From Chitinophagales bacterium (GTDB taxonomy: Bacteria; Bacteroidota; Bacteroidia; Chitinophagales; BACL12): a stretch of DNA of 35,609 nucleotides. The DNA lies in assembly GCA_019694895.1 (NCBI GenBank), contig JAIBBA010000017.1, forward strand, positions 1 to 35,609, read 5' to 3'. Shown here piece by piece: positions 1-8,369 of the stretch (position 1 is the first letter of the stretch; each line of letters begins with the position of its first letter). Under the pieces are notes generated by a model. It made no database searches. It had not been told where the DNA came from and saw only the letters and a list, made by a program, of their open reading frames with translations. The translations under genes were made by a program, and so were the position numbers.

Positions 1-491
1 TCATATAATTTAGTTTTAGCATCCCAGAAAGTATTAAACGATTCTGACAAACCGCCACCATCTTGTGTAACCTGTGCATCCCATCTGGCATCGAGGGTAT
101 TGGAAAGAAAATCCATGCCTGTTAATTTATCATGATAAGTATCTATAGTTACGCCTGTGCCGTCTTCATTTCCGATTGGGAAATCACGTTCAAGTTCTGT
201 GCGAATTAATTTATCGGGCTCTGAGTCGAAACAGGTAATGCCAACGTACAAATAATCATTATCATACATGATCCGTACCTCAGTATTTTCTGTTGGTGTA
301 GCCCCGGCAACCGGACCTTGTTGCATGAAAGCCGTTTCTACCGGAGTGCGCTGCCAGTCGGCCTCATCTAATGCTCCATCTAAGGAAAAAGGCAATGAAG
401 TTCTGAAGGGAATATAGGTGTCCTGGGCATTTATTTGCATCACCACAGTACACAGCAAGCACATCGCTGTTAGGCGCCATTGGGTTGTCAT
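1..491 (-). CDS. DUF5916 / CBM9-like secreted protein, 3' part cut off by window edge
   Basis: Reading the minus strand from ATG at 491 gives about 163 open codons that leave the window without a stop. The first 22 residues are a signal peptide (MTTQWRLTAMCLLCTVVMQ, then a likely cut after NAQ). Next comes PFSLDGALDEADWQ, then YDNDYLYVGITCFDSEPDKLI, the start of the family-9 carbohydrate-binding-like beta sandwich that heads Bacteroidota DUF5916 proteins (usually 700-900 residues with a C-terminal barrel-like part, which would lie to the left of this window). Members are thought to sit in the outer membrane; no reaction is established. It begins 47 bases after the stop of the cysteine peptidase upstream on the same strand, so the two may be cotranscribed. 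Family call is from the N-terminal pattern only. Confidence 0.8.
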   Translation of the reverse strand, partial: MTTQWRLTAMCLLCTVVMQINAQDTYIPFRTSLPFSLDGALDEADWQRTPVETAFMQQGPVAGATPTENTEVRIMYDNDYLYVGITCFDSEPDKLIRTELERDFPIGNEDGTGVTIDTYHDKLTGMDFLSNTLDARWDAQVTQDGGGLSESFNTFWDAKTKLY

Positions 492-538
492 GGAATAAAA
501 TTAAAAAATATAATCCATGATGTGATTTCAGGATATGT

Positions 539-2125
539 TTATCGCTTGTCGATACCAATCACCATCACCACCGCTTGATTCTCAGCAAGCACAGTTTTTA
601 AGCCAATGACATCACCGGCTGAAAAGCTCACCTCTGATTGCAATTTTCCTTTTAATGCCTGTGTCATTTTTGCGGAATAATTTCCGGCAGCCGCATTTGC
701 AGCATTATTTAGGGCTTGATAATCCAATGGTGTTTTTGACAATACTATTGCCATTTCATCGCGACTGCCAACTGCATCTAATTCCATACTGTAATCCTTC
801 GGAAAAAGTCTGGTTCCGGTGATACCGCAATAAGGGGAATGCTTTGGCGTGTATGGGAAAAGTACGGTGCTTTTTTTATTCTCATCCAAAGCAAATACGT
901 AAGTATAGCATTCTTTGGAATTCGTTATTTCGATTTTAAATTTCGTTCCTTTCTTCACGGGCGATTGCGTAGAGAATGTATTTTCGCCATCCTTTACCAG
1001 AGGAATATGTCGACCATTATCATTCATCACCAAACCGAATGAGGCATTGAGATCGTTGCCAAGTGGTTTATCTGCTGAACCCATAGGATAGACGCCATAC
1101 GCTTCCACTGTAAAGTGTTCGAACACATTATAAGGCACCCAAGCAACACCATTATCGCCCCATTCCTTACCCCAGCTATTCATGATTTGAAATGCTCCGC
1201 CTTCCTTATAGTCGTCATATCCGATCACACACATACAATGGCCTCCAAATCCATACATGGAAAGATCCTGTTCTGTTGGATGCCAAACTTCTTGCCCCAT
1301 CATACTTTGCATAAAAGAGCCTCCGACCATCATACCGATCACGACAGGTGCACCTTGTGCCAGATTTTGTTTTATTGCAACAAGGTCAATTTTTTCATTA
1401 CCGGTACCTGATGCGTCGCCAACAGTAAGCCTGTTGAAGCCATTCATCCGATACTGAGAAGCCTGCTGTTTTTGTGATGATGTAGGTTGTTTAGTGCAAT
1501 TATTGTCGTCGTACGGAAATTCACGCAGGGTTACCAATCCCTGATCCTTCATTACCTCCATCGCGTTATTGATGTAAGCTCCCTGACAACCTTCCAGACC
1601 AATTTGGTTGTAGAGGTAAGCAGGGCTGAACGCAATATCATCAGGGTTGCGGCCTGTTCGTTCCGACTCGAGGATGGTACGCGCAGCATAGGCACTTCCC
1701 CACCCTACGCAACTGCCTTGTGAGCCTTGATTACGACGCGTTGGTGCATATCTAAGCAGAGATACTGCATCCGGCAATGGATTCTTGGCATTATCGGTAA
1801 TTGGCGGTTCAAATATTTCTGTTGCATCATACTTAACGGGGTCGAAGGAAGCACCCGTATTGAAGAGATCAGTGATATTAGTGCCGCCACCTCCTGGGTT
1901 AAGCAGACCTCCAAGATTGCCGCCCATGAAATAAATTACTGCGGCTATCACTATCAAGGTAACACATCCGGTTTTAGGGTTTTTGCGGAATATACCCAGC
2001 AGTAGCGGCAACAACATGGTTATCAGATTGCCGCCACCACCTCCGGAACCCCCTCTGCCACCTGTTCCAGGCAGTTTTCGCTGTTGTTGGGGTTGATTAT
2101 CGTCTGGAACCATTCGAATTGCCAT
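539..2125 (-). CDS. membrane-anchored papain-family (C1) cysteine peptidase
   Basis: A 528-residue protein. Residues 1-33 are Gln- and Gly-rich; two hydrophobic stretches follow (about 34-46 and 54-69), separated by RKNPKTG, which suggests an N-terminal membrane anchor with the catalytic part in the periplasm. The catalytic core is of the papain type: QGSQGSC with Gln133 as the oxyanion residue and Cys139 as nucleophile, His296 in GFGGHCMCVIGYDD, and Asn316 in MNSWGKEWG. The remaining part after about residue 360 resembles the DUF4384-type domain that often follows peptidase domains (tentative). The substrate is unknown. All three active-site residues are in place, so it should be active. A near match to the -7 box (AAAAGATA on the plus strand, 2142-2149, one mismatch) lies 17 bases upstream of the start. 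Confidence 0.9.
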   Translation of the reverse strand: MAIRMVPDDNQPQQQRKLPGTGGRGGSGGGGGNLITMLLPLLLGIFRKNPKTGCVTLIVIAAVIYFMGGNLGGLLNPGGGGTNITDLFNTGASFDPVKYDATEIFEPPITDNAKNPLPDAVSLLRYAPTRRNQGSQGSCVGWGSAYAARTILESERTGRNPDDIAFSPAYLYNQIGLEGCQGAYINNAMEVMKDQGLVTLREFPYDDNNCTKQPTSSQKQQASQYRMNGFNRLTVGDASGTGNEKIDLVAIKQNLAQGAPVVIGMMVGGSFMQSMMGQEVWHPTEQDLSMYGFGGHCMCVIGYDDYKEGGAFQIMNSWGKEWGDNGVAWVPYNVFEHFTVEAYGVYPMGSADKPLGNDLNASFGLVMNDNGRHIPLVKDGENTFSTQSPVKKGTKFKIEITNSKECYTYVFALDENKKSTVLFPYTPKHSPYCGITGTRLFPKDYSMELDAVGSRDEMAIVLSKTPLDYQALNNAANAAAGNYSAKMTQALKGKLQSEVSFSAGDVIGLKTVLAENQAVVMVIGIDKR

Positions 2126-2211
2126 AGCTAGAATTTTGCTGAAAAGATAATAGATTTTTTAGTGGTAATATTCCTGTCACTAACATCGTTATTTTGAAAA
2201 TTTCGGAAAAT

Positions 2212-2856
2212 ATGGCTATACTTGTTTCCGTGGAGCATATCCTCAGATATTTCCCTGAACTCAGTCCCCTACAGATCAGCCAATTCAAACAAATCGGTGC
2301 CCAGTATAAATTCTGGAACGAAAAGGTGAATGTGATCTCTCGGCAGGATATTGATAATATTTATCAGCATCATGTTTTACACTCCCTTGCGATTGCAAAA
2401 TTCATTTCTTTTGAACCCGGCACAAAAGTGTTAGACCTCGGCACCGGAGGAGGTTTTCCCGGAATTCCTTTAGCCATTATGTTTCCGGAAGTAGAATTCC
2501 ATCTGATTGATTCTATCGACAAAAAAGTGAAAGTGGTGGAATCAATTTACAAAGCACTCGGATTGCGCAATGTCACAGTAGACCAGGTTCGTGCAGAAGA
2601 TATCCGAGAAAAATATGATTTTGTAGTTACACGCGCGGTGGCTGACATGATGATATTGTACGATTGGACTATCAATCTTATTCGACGTGGACATTCTGTA
2701 AATGATGTACCGAATGGACTTATCATGCTCAAGGGTGGTTTTCTAGATCTTGAAATTGCACCTTTCAAAGATATCCTTTACAAATTCCCAATCACGGAAT
2801 GGATACCGGAAGCTTATTTTATTGAGAAATGGTTGTTGTATCTGCCAATGGATTAA
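2212..2856 (+). CDS. rsmG: 16S rRNA (guanine527-N7)-methyltransferase RsmG
   Basis: This enzyme methylates N7 of G527 in 16S rRNA with S-adenosylmethionine. The protein has the RsmG N-terminal helix region (HILRYFPELSPLQISQFKQ), FWNEKVNVISR, and the SAM-binding motif I, VLDLGTGGGFPG, at about residues 73-84, followed by the acidic strand end FHLIDS. I chose ATG 2212 (214 residues, normal for the family) over an in-frame TTG at 2194 because the conserved part starts right after it and TTG is a rare start. It stands alone on the plus strand, divergent from the cysteine peptidase and convergent with the M1 peptidase, and ends in a strong hairpin terminator. Confidence 0.95.
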   Translation: MAILVSVEHILRYFPELSPLQISQFKQIGAQYKFWNEKVNVISRQDIDNIYQHHVLHSLAIAKFISFEPGTKVLDLGTGGGFPGIPLAIMFPEVEFHLIDSIDKKVKVVESIYKALGLRNVTVDQVRAEDIREKYDFVVTRAVADMMILYDWTINLIRRGHSVNDVPNGLIMLKGGFLDLEIAPFKDILYKFPITEWIPEAYFIEKWLLYLPMD

Positions 2857-2877
2857 CAACTTTGCTATAAAATACAT

Positions 2878-2908
2878 AAGCCCGAATCAATTGTTCGGGC
2901 TTATTTAT
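2878..2908 (+). terminator. rsmG terminator
   Basis: A 9-bp perfect stem, AAGCCCGAA (2878-2886) with TTCGGGCTT (2894-2902), loop TCAATTG, followed by the T-rich stretch ATTTATTTT. It lies 21 bases after the rsmG stop and 15 bases from the stop of the convergent M1 peptidase gene, so it may serve both, although the T-tract favours the plus strand. Confidence 0.85.
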
Positions 2909-2923
2909 TTTGATGGGAATCAA

Positions 2924-5900
2924 TTAAAATGTCTTATTAATTCCAACAACATATCTGAATTTCACATATTCCGGATCTTCAGCAGGCGGACGATTCAGGA
3001 ACAGCGGTAAATCTATGCGCACTGTTAATGGTTTTACCGTTTCCAATGGTCCCCACCAACTCCACGTAAATGCTGATCCGATACCCGCATCTATTCTTGG
3101 CTTGGATATTTCCTCGAATGCATTATCGCCAACCATGATTCCGGCATCAGCAAACAGGTAAGGTTCCATTTTAATAAATCTGATCAATTGTTTTTTCACG
3201 ATGCGGTCAAATTGCAATTCAGCACTTAAAGAAGTTCCGCTTAGTCCTGCATACGCCAATTGAGTTTCACCATCAATGTCATCGGCAGCAAAATAGCCTG
3301 AATAACCTCTCAGGTTAAGTCCGCCACCCATTTGCAAATGATTGGTTGTAGTGCCGAATTCGCCCCATTCATCAGGGAAGAAACCACGAGATCGCGTAAA
3401 CTTACTATCGAGCATATCTTCAATATTTGCCCCACCTAACATTAATTTAGATTCGAAAGGCACATTGCTGCCATAGCCCCATTGAGCAAAATATCTGGTG
3501 TGTAAATCTAACTTACCAAGTTTTGTAATATTAATGGCTTCAAACTGCAAACGAGAAAAATCATAATCACTCAACAAATCATTACTGCGGAAGCGAACAT
3601 TGATTGTTCCATTGCCGGTAAAGTAATTATATCGATGTGTGTAATCGATATTTACAGTATTGTTTTTGTTACCCTCAATCACATAAGGACCATACAAATA
3701 TTCAATATTGTTAAATTGCATGTCTTTTACATACACTTTTAAAAGGTCTCGATTATTCTCTCCCAGTTTTTTCTCAAATCCGGTTTCAAAAACAAATACA
3801 CCATCGAGATACTTCGTATTCAGAATGAAATCTGATAAAGGCAGGAATCTATCTGTAGACGTGCGATAGTTGAAATCGAAATTAAATTTGTCAAATTTAT
3901 CGCTGATATCTTCATTGGCATTGTCAAGTGTATTTCCTAGAAATTCATTGTCATACAATGCACCTTGTGCCAAACCTGTATTATACCAGGCTGTCAGCGA
4001 CAATTTGTGTTTATATGCAAAGTAATCGCCATTCAAGTGCAAACCGACTTTTAGTCCGTCGTAGGCATTACCCCAGATTTCAGGGCGCCAGCGCATAGTG
4101 TAATGATCCCAATCAGGAGCATTTCTGATTTGAGAATCAAAAACCCATTCTGTCGGGCATTTCCATGAATTATCTAATTTATTAATATCGGCTAATCGAT
4201 CACTCGGGTCTATGATAACATCTTTTATCTTATGGGGAGTAGTGATGGATGCTACGTAGGTATCATTCAATTTATCCCAGCCATACCATTTAGGCAATGA
4301 GATCACATTTTGGAAATAAGTTCTATCAAGACGACCTTGCGAGGGTTTTTGATACTCGTATTTATTAAACCAGGTATTAGGAATATAGTAGCGGAGTGTA
4401 TCACCATTATCCAAAACCACGGAGAAATCTATCGGCATCTGCATACTTCCCTTGCGATCTAAGGTTATTTCATAATTCAACAAAGTTTGTCCATCTACAT
4501 TGGTTGAAGACACTTTATCCACCTTCTTAATCCCATAGTCAATATTTTTCGTTGTCTCCAGCCATTGATCGAAGAACCAATCTAAATCAGTGTGCGTATA
4601 CTGCGAAATAGAATTTCTAAAATCTTCCGGATACGGATGACAAAGCTTCCAGTCATCGGTATAATTTCTCATCGCTGCCAAAAACAATTCATCCCCCAAA
4701 ACATACTGAAGATTGTATAACATAACCGCAGTCTTGAAATACACATGTCTATACCCTCCACCGTGTGCTAGCGCCGAGTTAAACATATCGGAATGTGTAT
4801 TAAGTGTAGCATCAGCTTCACGTGCAGCATCCGACAAATAGGCTGCGTAGACTTCGCTCATCATTATTTTATCAGGATTTCGATATTTAGCCACGTATTT
4901 ATTTTGCTCAGGAAAATCAATGCGATAGTCCCCTGATATTTTCCGATATCCCCATCCTGTCAGAAATTGTGTGAAACCTTCATCCATAGATGCGCGGTAG
5001 GTTTCATTATTGCCTACCATGCCAAAATACCACATGTGTCCAACCTCGTGTATCAGCAAATCGTAATATGCAGGATTATAGCCACCATCCAATGTTAGCA
5101 TTGGATATTCCATACCATCGCGTGCATCCGCAACAATAATCTTCGGCCAGATATAAGGACCGAAATCAGCGCTGAAAGTTTCAATAATTTGTTTAGTGTA
5201 ATCTGCAGCATTTTGCCAGAAGCCTGCATGACCTTCCTGAGCAAGTGCTATACATCGAACAGTTTGACCATTAATCACAGCCATTGTTTCACCAATGCGA
5301 TAATTAGGATCTGCCGTAAAAGCAAAATCGTGCACATTCAATGCATAATATTTCCAAACCTTTCTATCGCCATCGATATAAGGAATAACAACCGATGCAG
5401 GCGACTCCCATGGTTTACCTGCGAAATTGCGAATATCCAATTTCTCTCGCAGCGATTTAGGCATCACTTCAGCTTCATTCTCCAGCCATCCTGTTCCTTC
5501 AACCACATAATTGCTGGCAAAATCAAGTGTTACTTCGTAGCTGCCATAGTCGCCATAAAATTCTTTTCCCAAATGTTGATCGGTATCCCATCCTTTCTTT
5601 CTGTCATACACACAAATTCGAGGATACCAATGCACACCGTCATAATGTTCAAAGCCACCACTGTCGAATTTTTTCATTCTTCTGCGCAGGCTTCCACTAT
5701 CGAAATAAGTATTAAATGGAATGCTAAAGGTTATGGACTGACCTGATAAAACCGGTTCATTTAATTCAACCTTCAACACAGTAATGTCCTGAGTGAGTTT
5801 AGTTGACTCGCTCACCTTTTTTCCATTTCTTGCGGTGACGGTGATTTCAGTTACATCACATCCTTTCTTTTCAGCCTCATATTTTCCATAAGTAGGTTTT

Positions 5901-6253
5901 ACGTTATTCACTTCATTAAGTGTTTCGACATAAGAATCCGGCTGAAAGGCTTCCTGATACAAATGGAAATAAACAAAAGGCAGTGCATCAGGCGAATTGT
6001 TATAATACGTTAATTCGACCTTTCCCGAAATAATATCAGTCTTTTCATCCACTTTCGCATCAATCTTGTAGTGCACATCCTGTTGCCAGTACCCATCGAA
6101 AGGTTTTTTATTTTTCCAATAATATGGATTTTTTTCGCTGCGATAATCATAAGCAGGCCGATTGAAGTTATCGCCTAGAATCTGCTGACCGTAAGCGGTT
6201 AGCGAGAATGTTATACAAAAAAAAGTAACGAAAATGGTTTGGTAATGGCGCAT
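2924..6253 (-). CDS. M1-family zinc metallopeptidase with C-terminal barrel-like half
   Basis: A 1109-residue exported protein. Residues 1-22 form a signal peptide ending AYG. The N-terminal half is an M1 (gluzincin) peptidase: GMEYPMLT near residue 380 corresponds to the substrate-binding GxMEN loop, the zinc site is HEVGH (402-406) with the third ligand Glu425 in DEGFTQF, and a helical domain follows. From about residue 740 the chain turns into alternating aromatic beta strands with tight turns, contains GGGLNLRGYSG (a motif seen in surface-antigen/Omp85-like barrels), and ends in Phe, as outer-membrane barrels do. This suggests a peptidase carried by an outer-membrane barrel; large M1 proteins of this kind occur in Bacteroidota. 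The gene has its own perfect -7 box at 6285-6292. Substrate unknown. Confidence 0.9.
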   Translation of the reverse strand: MRHYQTIFVTFFCITFSLTAYGQQILGDNFNRPAYDYRSEKNPYYWKNKKPFDGYWQQDVHYKIDAKVDEKTDIISGKVELTYYNNSPDALPFVYFHLYQEAFQPDSYVETLNEVNNVKPTYGKYEAEKKGCDVTEITVTARNGKKVSESTKLTQDITVLKVELNEPVLSGQSITFSIPFNTYFDSGSLRRRMKKFDSGGFEHYDGVHWYPRICVYDRKKGWDTDQHLGKEFYGDYGSYEVTLDFASNYVVEGTGWLENEAEVMPKSLREKLDIRNFAGKPWESPASVVIPYIDGDRKVWKYYALNVHDFAFTADPNYRIGETMAVINGQTVRCIALAQEGHAGFWQNAADYTKQIIETFSADFGPYIWPKIIVADARDGMEYPMLTLDGGYNPAYYDLLIHEVGHMWYFGMVGNNETYRASMDEGFTQFLTGWGYRKISGDYRIDFPEQNKYVAKYRNPDKIMMSEVYAAYLSDAAREADATLNTHSDMFNSALAHGGGYRHVYFKTAVMLYNLQYVLGDELFLAAMRNYTDDWKLCHPYPEDFRNSISQYTHTDLDWFFDQWLETTKNIDYGIKKVDKVSSTNVDGQTLLNYEITLDRKGSMQMPIDFSVVLDNGDTLRYYIPNTWFNKYEYQKPSQGRLDRTYFQNVISLPKWYGWDKLNDTYVASITTPHKIKDVIIDPSDRLADINKLDNSWKCPTEWVFDSQIRNAPDWDHYTMRWRPEIWGNAYDGLKVGLHLNGDYFAYKHKLSLTAWYNTGLAQGALYDNEFLGNTLDNANEDISDKFDKFNFDFNYRTSTDRFLPLSDFILNTKYLDGVFVFETGFEKKLGENNRDLLKVYVKDMQFNNIEYLYGPYVIEGNKNNTVNIDYTHRYNYFTGNGTINVRFRSNDLLSDYDFSRLQFEAINITKLGKLDLHTRYFAQWGYGSNVPFESKLMLGGANIEDMLDSKFTRSRGFFPDEWGEFGTTTNHLQMGGGLNLRGYSGYFAADDIDGETQLAYAGLSGTSLSAELQFDRIVKKQLIRFIKMEPYLFADAGIMVGDNAFEEISKPRIDAGIGSAFTWSWWGPLETVKPLTVRIDLPLFLNRPPAEDPEYVKFRYVVGINKTF

Positions 6254-6284
6254 GATTTCTTTTGATTTGCGGTTATAGTCTTCA

Positions 6285-6292
6285 CAAATATA
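6285..6292 (-). promoter_or_regulatory. Bacteroidota -7 box of the M1 peptidase gene
   Basis: On the minus strand this reads TATATTTG, a full match to TAnnTTTG, 31 bases before the start codon at 6253. A convincing -33 element was not found. Plus-strand TAGTCTTG (6291-6298, one mismatch to the box) overlaps it and may serve dprA, so the two divergent promoters would share bases. Confidence 0.5.
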
Positions 6293-6310
6293 GTCTTGTA
6301 TTTACAAATC

Positions 6311-7417
6311 ATGTATCATTTAATAGCAATATCCCTCATCCCGGGAATTGGGCCGGTGCTGGCAAGGAATCTGGTGAGTTATTGTGGCAGTGCAGAAGCT
6401 GTATTTAAAGTCAAGCGCAGTCATCTATTGAAGGTACCGGGCATTGGTGAAGCCGTTGCAGATAATATTCGCCGGTTTTCCGATTTCGACCGCGTTGAAC
6501 AAGAACTGCGTTTCATAGAAAAAAATGAGGTTCAATGTTTGACATACCTCGATGAACTTTATCCGCGGCGATTAAAACAATGTCCTGATGCACCACTTTT
6601 ATTATTTAGTCGAGGCAATGCCGATTTGAATGCCCCGCGCATACTTGGGGTTGTGGGTACGCGAAATGCAACAAGTTATGGAAAAGGAATTTGCGAAGAC
6701 CTTGCAGCATCATTGAAAGATGAAAATATTTTGATTGTCAGTGGTTTGGCATATGGCATTGACATTGCAATGCATAAGGCATGTGTAAAAAATAATGTGC
6801 CTACCATAGGAGTAATGGCAACAGGATTAGATCGCATTTATCCGCCTGCGCATCGGGAAACAGCAAATAAAATGATGACAAACGGTGGATTGCTAACTGA
6901 ATTCATGAGTGATACTAATCCGGATCGTCAAAACTTCCCGCGAAGAAACAGGATAGTTGCCGGAATGATAGACGGGCTTATTGTTGTAGAAACGGGAATC
7001 AATGGTGGTGCCGTAATCACAGCGCTGCTTGCAGATGATTATCATCGCGATGTAATGGCTTTCCCTGGACAGATTCATCATCCATACTCAACCGGCTGCA
7101 ATAAATTAATCAAATCAAATAAAGCGGCGATGGTAGAATCAACTGAAGATGTACTTGATATAATGGGGTGGAGTTCAAATACGACAAAAACGCAACATGT
7201 ACAACAACAATTATTTCATGACTTAAATGACGATGAACAACAGATACACACCATTTTACAGGAGTACGGCGAATTATATATAGACGACATACAATCGAAA
7301 TCGCAACTCACACCGGGTAATCTGGCAGGTGTTTTGTTGAGTATGGAATTTAAAGGATTAATATCCGCCCTACCGGGAAAAAGATATCGCCTCGAAAGAG
7401 TGGCAATTCAGATGTAA
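6311..7417 (+). CDS. dprA: DNA-processing protein DprA
   Basis: DprA binds incoming single-stranded DNA and loads RecA during natural transformation. Visible parts, numbered from ATG 6311 (368 residues): an N-terminal helix-hairpin-helix region with two PGIG motifs (about 11-14 and 43-46), then the Rossmann-like DNA-binding core with GVVGTRNATSYG (113-124), SGLAYGIDIAMH (144-155) and FPRRNRIVAG (209-218), FPGQ, and a C-terminal winged-helix (DML1-like) domain from about residue 300. I prefer ATG 6311 to the in-frame TTG at 6296, which falls inside the likely promoter. It is divergent from the M1 peptidase gene. Confidence 0.95.
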   Translation: MYHLIAISLIPGIGPVLARNLVSYCGSAEAVFKVKRSHLLKVPGIGEAVADNIRRFSDFDRVEQELRFIEKNEVQCLTYLDELYPRRLKQCPDAPLLLFSRGNADLNAPRILGVVGTRNATSYGKGICEDLAASLKDENILIVSGLAYGIDIAMHKACVKNNVPTIGVMATGLDRIYPPAHRETANKMMTNGGLLTEFMSDTNPDRQNFPRRNRIVAGMIDGLIVVETGINGGAVITALLADDYHRDVMAFPGQIHHPYSTGCNKLIKSNKAAMVESTEDVLDIMGWSSNTTKTQHVQQQLFHDLNDDEQQIHTILQEYGELYIDDIQSKSQLTPGNLAGVLLSMEFKGLISALPGKRYRLERVAIQM

Positions 7418-7464
7418 AAGAGATTGAAAATCGTGTCTAACTTATTTGCATCCCAAAAATATCT

Positions 7465-7486
7465 TTGATACCTTATCTTGTATCAA
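7465..7486. terminator. possible bidirectional terminator between convergent genes
   Basis: A 7-bp perfect stem, TTGATAC (7465-7471) with GTATCAA (7480-7486), loop of 8 bases, lies between the convergent stops of dprA and the next minus-strand gene. On the minus strand it is followed within a few bases by ATTTTTGGG. AT-rich and short, so only a moderate call. Confidence 0.4.
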
Positions 7487-8131
7487 TTACATATCACTGA
7501 GGTACAACTTCACGCCGCCGGCTATTCTTACACCGTATCCCTCAGTAATATCATAAACAGTATTATAGGGATTTTCGCCTTGTGCTACAGGGAAATAGAC
7601 TGATGTCTCTATAAAGGGCATAAGGTAATCATCTATAAGCGTTTCAAACCCCAAGCCAAAAGTGAGGTCCAGGCTTTTATTTGTAAATTTTTTTCCTTCA
7701 CTCAGTCCGCCTGCAATAAAATCTTGGTTCACATGTTCAAATACACCCATTATACCTGAGACTGTATATAACCTATTGACAGGCATCCAATCGGAAAACA
7801 AATAGTACCTTGACATAAGCCCAATAGTGAAAATCGTCATGGTCTCACTAACTGGGGCATCAAATCCATACCCGAATAAACTGTCATATACATAAACCAT
7901 AGAATCTATCTGTCGCGGTATATATGCCGCTATTTCCAATTGATATGAGTAGTTGTAAGCTTCATACCCTATTTCAGGGGATAAGCCAACCAGGCTGCGG
8001 TTGAACGCATCATCCACTATTTCATAATTGTGGAGCGAGGTCAATTTCAGTGTGGAAAATGCCTGGGCATAAACACCGGAAACCATCAGAAAAAAAGCAA
8101 ATGAAAGCAGAATTCGAGGACTCTTGTGCAT
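7487..8131 (-). CDS. secreted hypothetical protein, outer-membrane-like
   Basis: A 214-residue protein that I do not recognise. It starts with a clear signal peptide (MHKSPRILLSFAFFLMVSGVYAQ, about 23 residues). The rest is rich in aromatic and alternating polar/hydrophobic residues (for example TIGLMSRYYLFSDWMP, LDLTFGLGFETLIDDYLMPF, YGVRIAGGVKLYLSDM), the pattern of a small beta-barrel or barrel-like outer-membrane protein. It stands alone: convergent with dprA and divergent from pckA. A weak -7-like match (TACTTTAG on the minus strand, around 8146-8153) sits 15 bases upstream. Function unknown. Confidence 0.75.
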   Translation of the reverse strand: MHKSPRILLSFAFFLMVSGVYAQAFSTLKLTSLHNYEIVDDAFNRSLVGLSPEIGYEAYNYSYQLEIAAYIPRQIDSMVYVYDSLFGYGFDAPVSETMTIFTIGLMSRYYLFSDWMPVNRLYTVSGIMGVFEHVNQDFIAGGLSEGKKFTNKSLDLTFGLGFETLIDDYLMPFIETSVYFPVAQGENPYNTVYDITEGYGVRIAGGVKLYLSDM

Positions 8132-8333
8132 GTGTTTTATCTAGCGCTAAAGTACATAATTTCCAATGTTCAGTATCGGAAAAGAAAAATTATGCATTTG
8201 AATTGGCAGAATGATACATAATGGACAAAAAATAATCATAAACAAACAACACCCTTTATGACAGCACTTAAGAGGCATGCGGTCTTTTTCGTGAGCGTTG
8301 ACAAATGTTACCCTTTTTTCCTGCCTGCCTCCG

Positions 8334-8341
8334 TATCTTTG
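8334..8341 (+). promoter_or_regulatory. Bacteroidota -7 box of pckA
   Basis: TATCTTTG matches TAnnTTTG fully and ends 28 bases before the pckA ATG. A run of T (8314-8319) about 14-17 bases upstream could be a poor -33 element; TTGACA at 8298-8303 is too far away. Confidence 0.55.
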
Positions 8342-8369
8342 CCCCCGAAACAACCCTTAAAGTATAAAG

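Noticed and set aside
5189..5746. 185-codon plus-strand ORF inside the M1 peptidase gene
   Set aside because: It is the reverse-frame shadow of a well-supported M1 peptidase; its product has no recognisable features.
7460..7467. TATCTTTG, a perfect -7 box on the plus strand
   Set aside because: It lies between two convergent genes and no plus-strand gene follows; it would only drive an antisense transcript into the 7487-8131 gene. Probably chance or part of the terminator region.
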